A stretch of DNA of 64,000 bases, taken from Chondrocystis sp. NIES-4102 (GTDB lineage: Bacteria; Cyanobacteriota; Cyanobacteriia; Cyanobacteriales; Xenococcaceae). The stretch covers positions 1,984,001 through 2,048,000 of the forward strand of contig AP018281.1 in NCBI GenBank assembly GCA_002368355.1, given 5' to 3'. Each line of letters opens with the position of its first letter. Position 1 is the stretch's first letter. Below, in pieces: positions 63,638 to 64,000 of this stretch. The notes beneath the pieces were generated by a model. The model was not told the DNA's origin, did not search any database, and was given only the letters and a program-made list of their open reading frames with translations. The translations under genes were made by a program, and so were the position numbers.

Positions 63638-64000
63638 TTAGGGTGCTAAAGCGTTACCTCTAATTAAACTACCGATAGTTTTAGCGGTAATTTTCATTTG
63701 CACTAAAGGATTAGCAGGAACTACAGTCTTGTAGAGATAGCTATCAAAAGTCATTTTTTGTACGTCAATATCGTCGCACATTTCCACAAATGCCTCGCGA
63801 GTAGCATCACTACGATAGAAAACTCTTTGTAGGATATCTAACACAAGATAGGTAGAACCATAGGTTTTGTTCCAACGCTTGAGGAAATCTTTGAGGTCTT
63901 TTTCCGTGGGAACTCTTTGTCCATTCTGCGATCGCTCGACAATTAATTCTGCACACATCCGACCAGATTTAGCTGCAAAATAAATACCTTCCCCAGAAGA
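63638..64000 (-). CDS. chlP: Geranylgeranyl reductase ChlP (C-terminal part)
   Basis: The frame continues off the right edge. The visible 120 residues (SSGEGIYFAAKSGRMCAELI at the edge, then FVEMCDDIDVQKMTFDSYLY, IGSLIRGNALAP) match the C-terminal end of ChlP, the FAD enzyme that reduces geranylgeranyl groups to phytyl for chlorophyll and tocopherol. The ATG at 63958 is internal. A clear terminator follows. Confidence 0.93.
   Translation of the reverse strand, partial: SSGEGIYFAAKSGRMCAELIVERSQNGQRVPTEKDLKDFLKRWNKTYGSTYLVLDILQRVFYRSDATREAFVEMCDDIDVQKMTFDSYLYKTVVPANPLVQMKITAKTIGSLIRGNALAP

Overview
The window is cyanobacterial chromosome. GCGATCGC (HIP1) octamers are scattered throughout, the DNA is AT-rich, and many genes are cyanobacterial or photosynthetic: psbM, chlP, crtH, cpeY, ndhF3/ndhD3/cupA/cupS, ndbB and an intein-split dnaE. 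Glucosylglycerol metabolism (ggpS, gghA) suggests moderate, marine or brackish salt tolerance, and a CpeY-type lyase suggests phycoerythrin. A coastal unicellular or baeocytous (Pleurocapsales-like) lineage would fit, but that is inference. I cannot name the species.

Layout. 0-6 kb: end of an RsbW-like ATPase gene, tRNA-Cys, oligopeptidase B, a small basic protein, an RRM RNA-binding protein, a TrpD-like transferase and a LysR regulator. 6-12 kb: divergent ggpS/gghA for compatible-solute synthesis and breakdown, then a tandem RNase III-like protein that has lost its catalytic residues. 12-24 kb: an Hpt-domain protein, a HAD hydrolase, two PlsC-like acyltransferases around NdbB, a TPR protein, a DUF39/HcyBio protein, an AI-2E-type permease, carotenoid isomerase and gluconokinase. 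24-31 kb is the accessory stretch: a HicB remnant, a lone DUF262-HNH protein, the dnaE N-half with its N-intein, and a RelE/ParE-type toxin-antitoxin pair. That pair lies between two direct copies of the dnaE 5' end and upstream DNA, and both copies end at HIP1 octamers.

31-41 kb: a glycosyltransferase divergent from a UDP-apiose/xylose-synthase-like enzyme, an AddB-like nuclease, a Usp protein, and a one-module NRPS-like protein (C remnant-A-T-TE) followed by a MIF/phenylpyruvate-tautomerase-like gene. 41-54 kb: a cysteine-less rhodanese-like protein, ribD with a DUF1517-like gene, a TonB receptor with a DUF1636 partner, DUF3531, a peptidase C15-like protein, psbM, a ferredoxin, a 4'-phosphopantetheinyl transferase, an RNA ligase gene broken by a 53-bp hairpin insertion, cpeY and a small Cys-containing protein. 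54-64 kb: gatA, then the CO2-uptake NDH-1MS locus ndhF3-(Tat-signal beta-carbonic anhydrase)-ndhD3-cupA, an SLH protein, a CupS-like FAS1 protein and the C-terminal end of chlP.

Intergenic regions are unusually rich in 7-bp tandem repeats (GGTAGTA, GGAGTCA and TTAGCTA types) and small palindromic elements. One 76-bp element occurs twice, inverted, at 6.2 and 17.7 kb. Four short genes or fragments were read directly from intergenic DNA: psbM, two 58-59 aa proteins and a 40-aa truncated dnaE copy. The leads I rate highest are the HIP1-bounded duplication around the toxin-antitoxin pair, the carbonic anhydrase inside the ndhF3 operon, the NRPS-like protein without the usual amino-acid-binding Asp, the pseudo-RNase III, and the RNA ligase gene broken by a hairpin.
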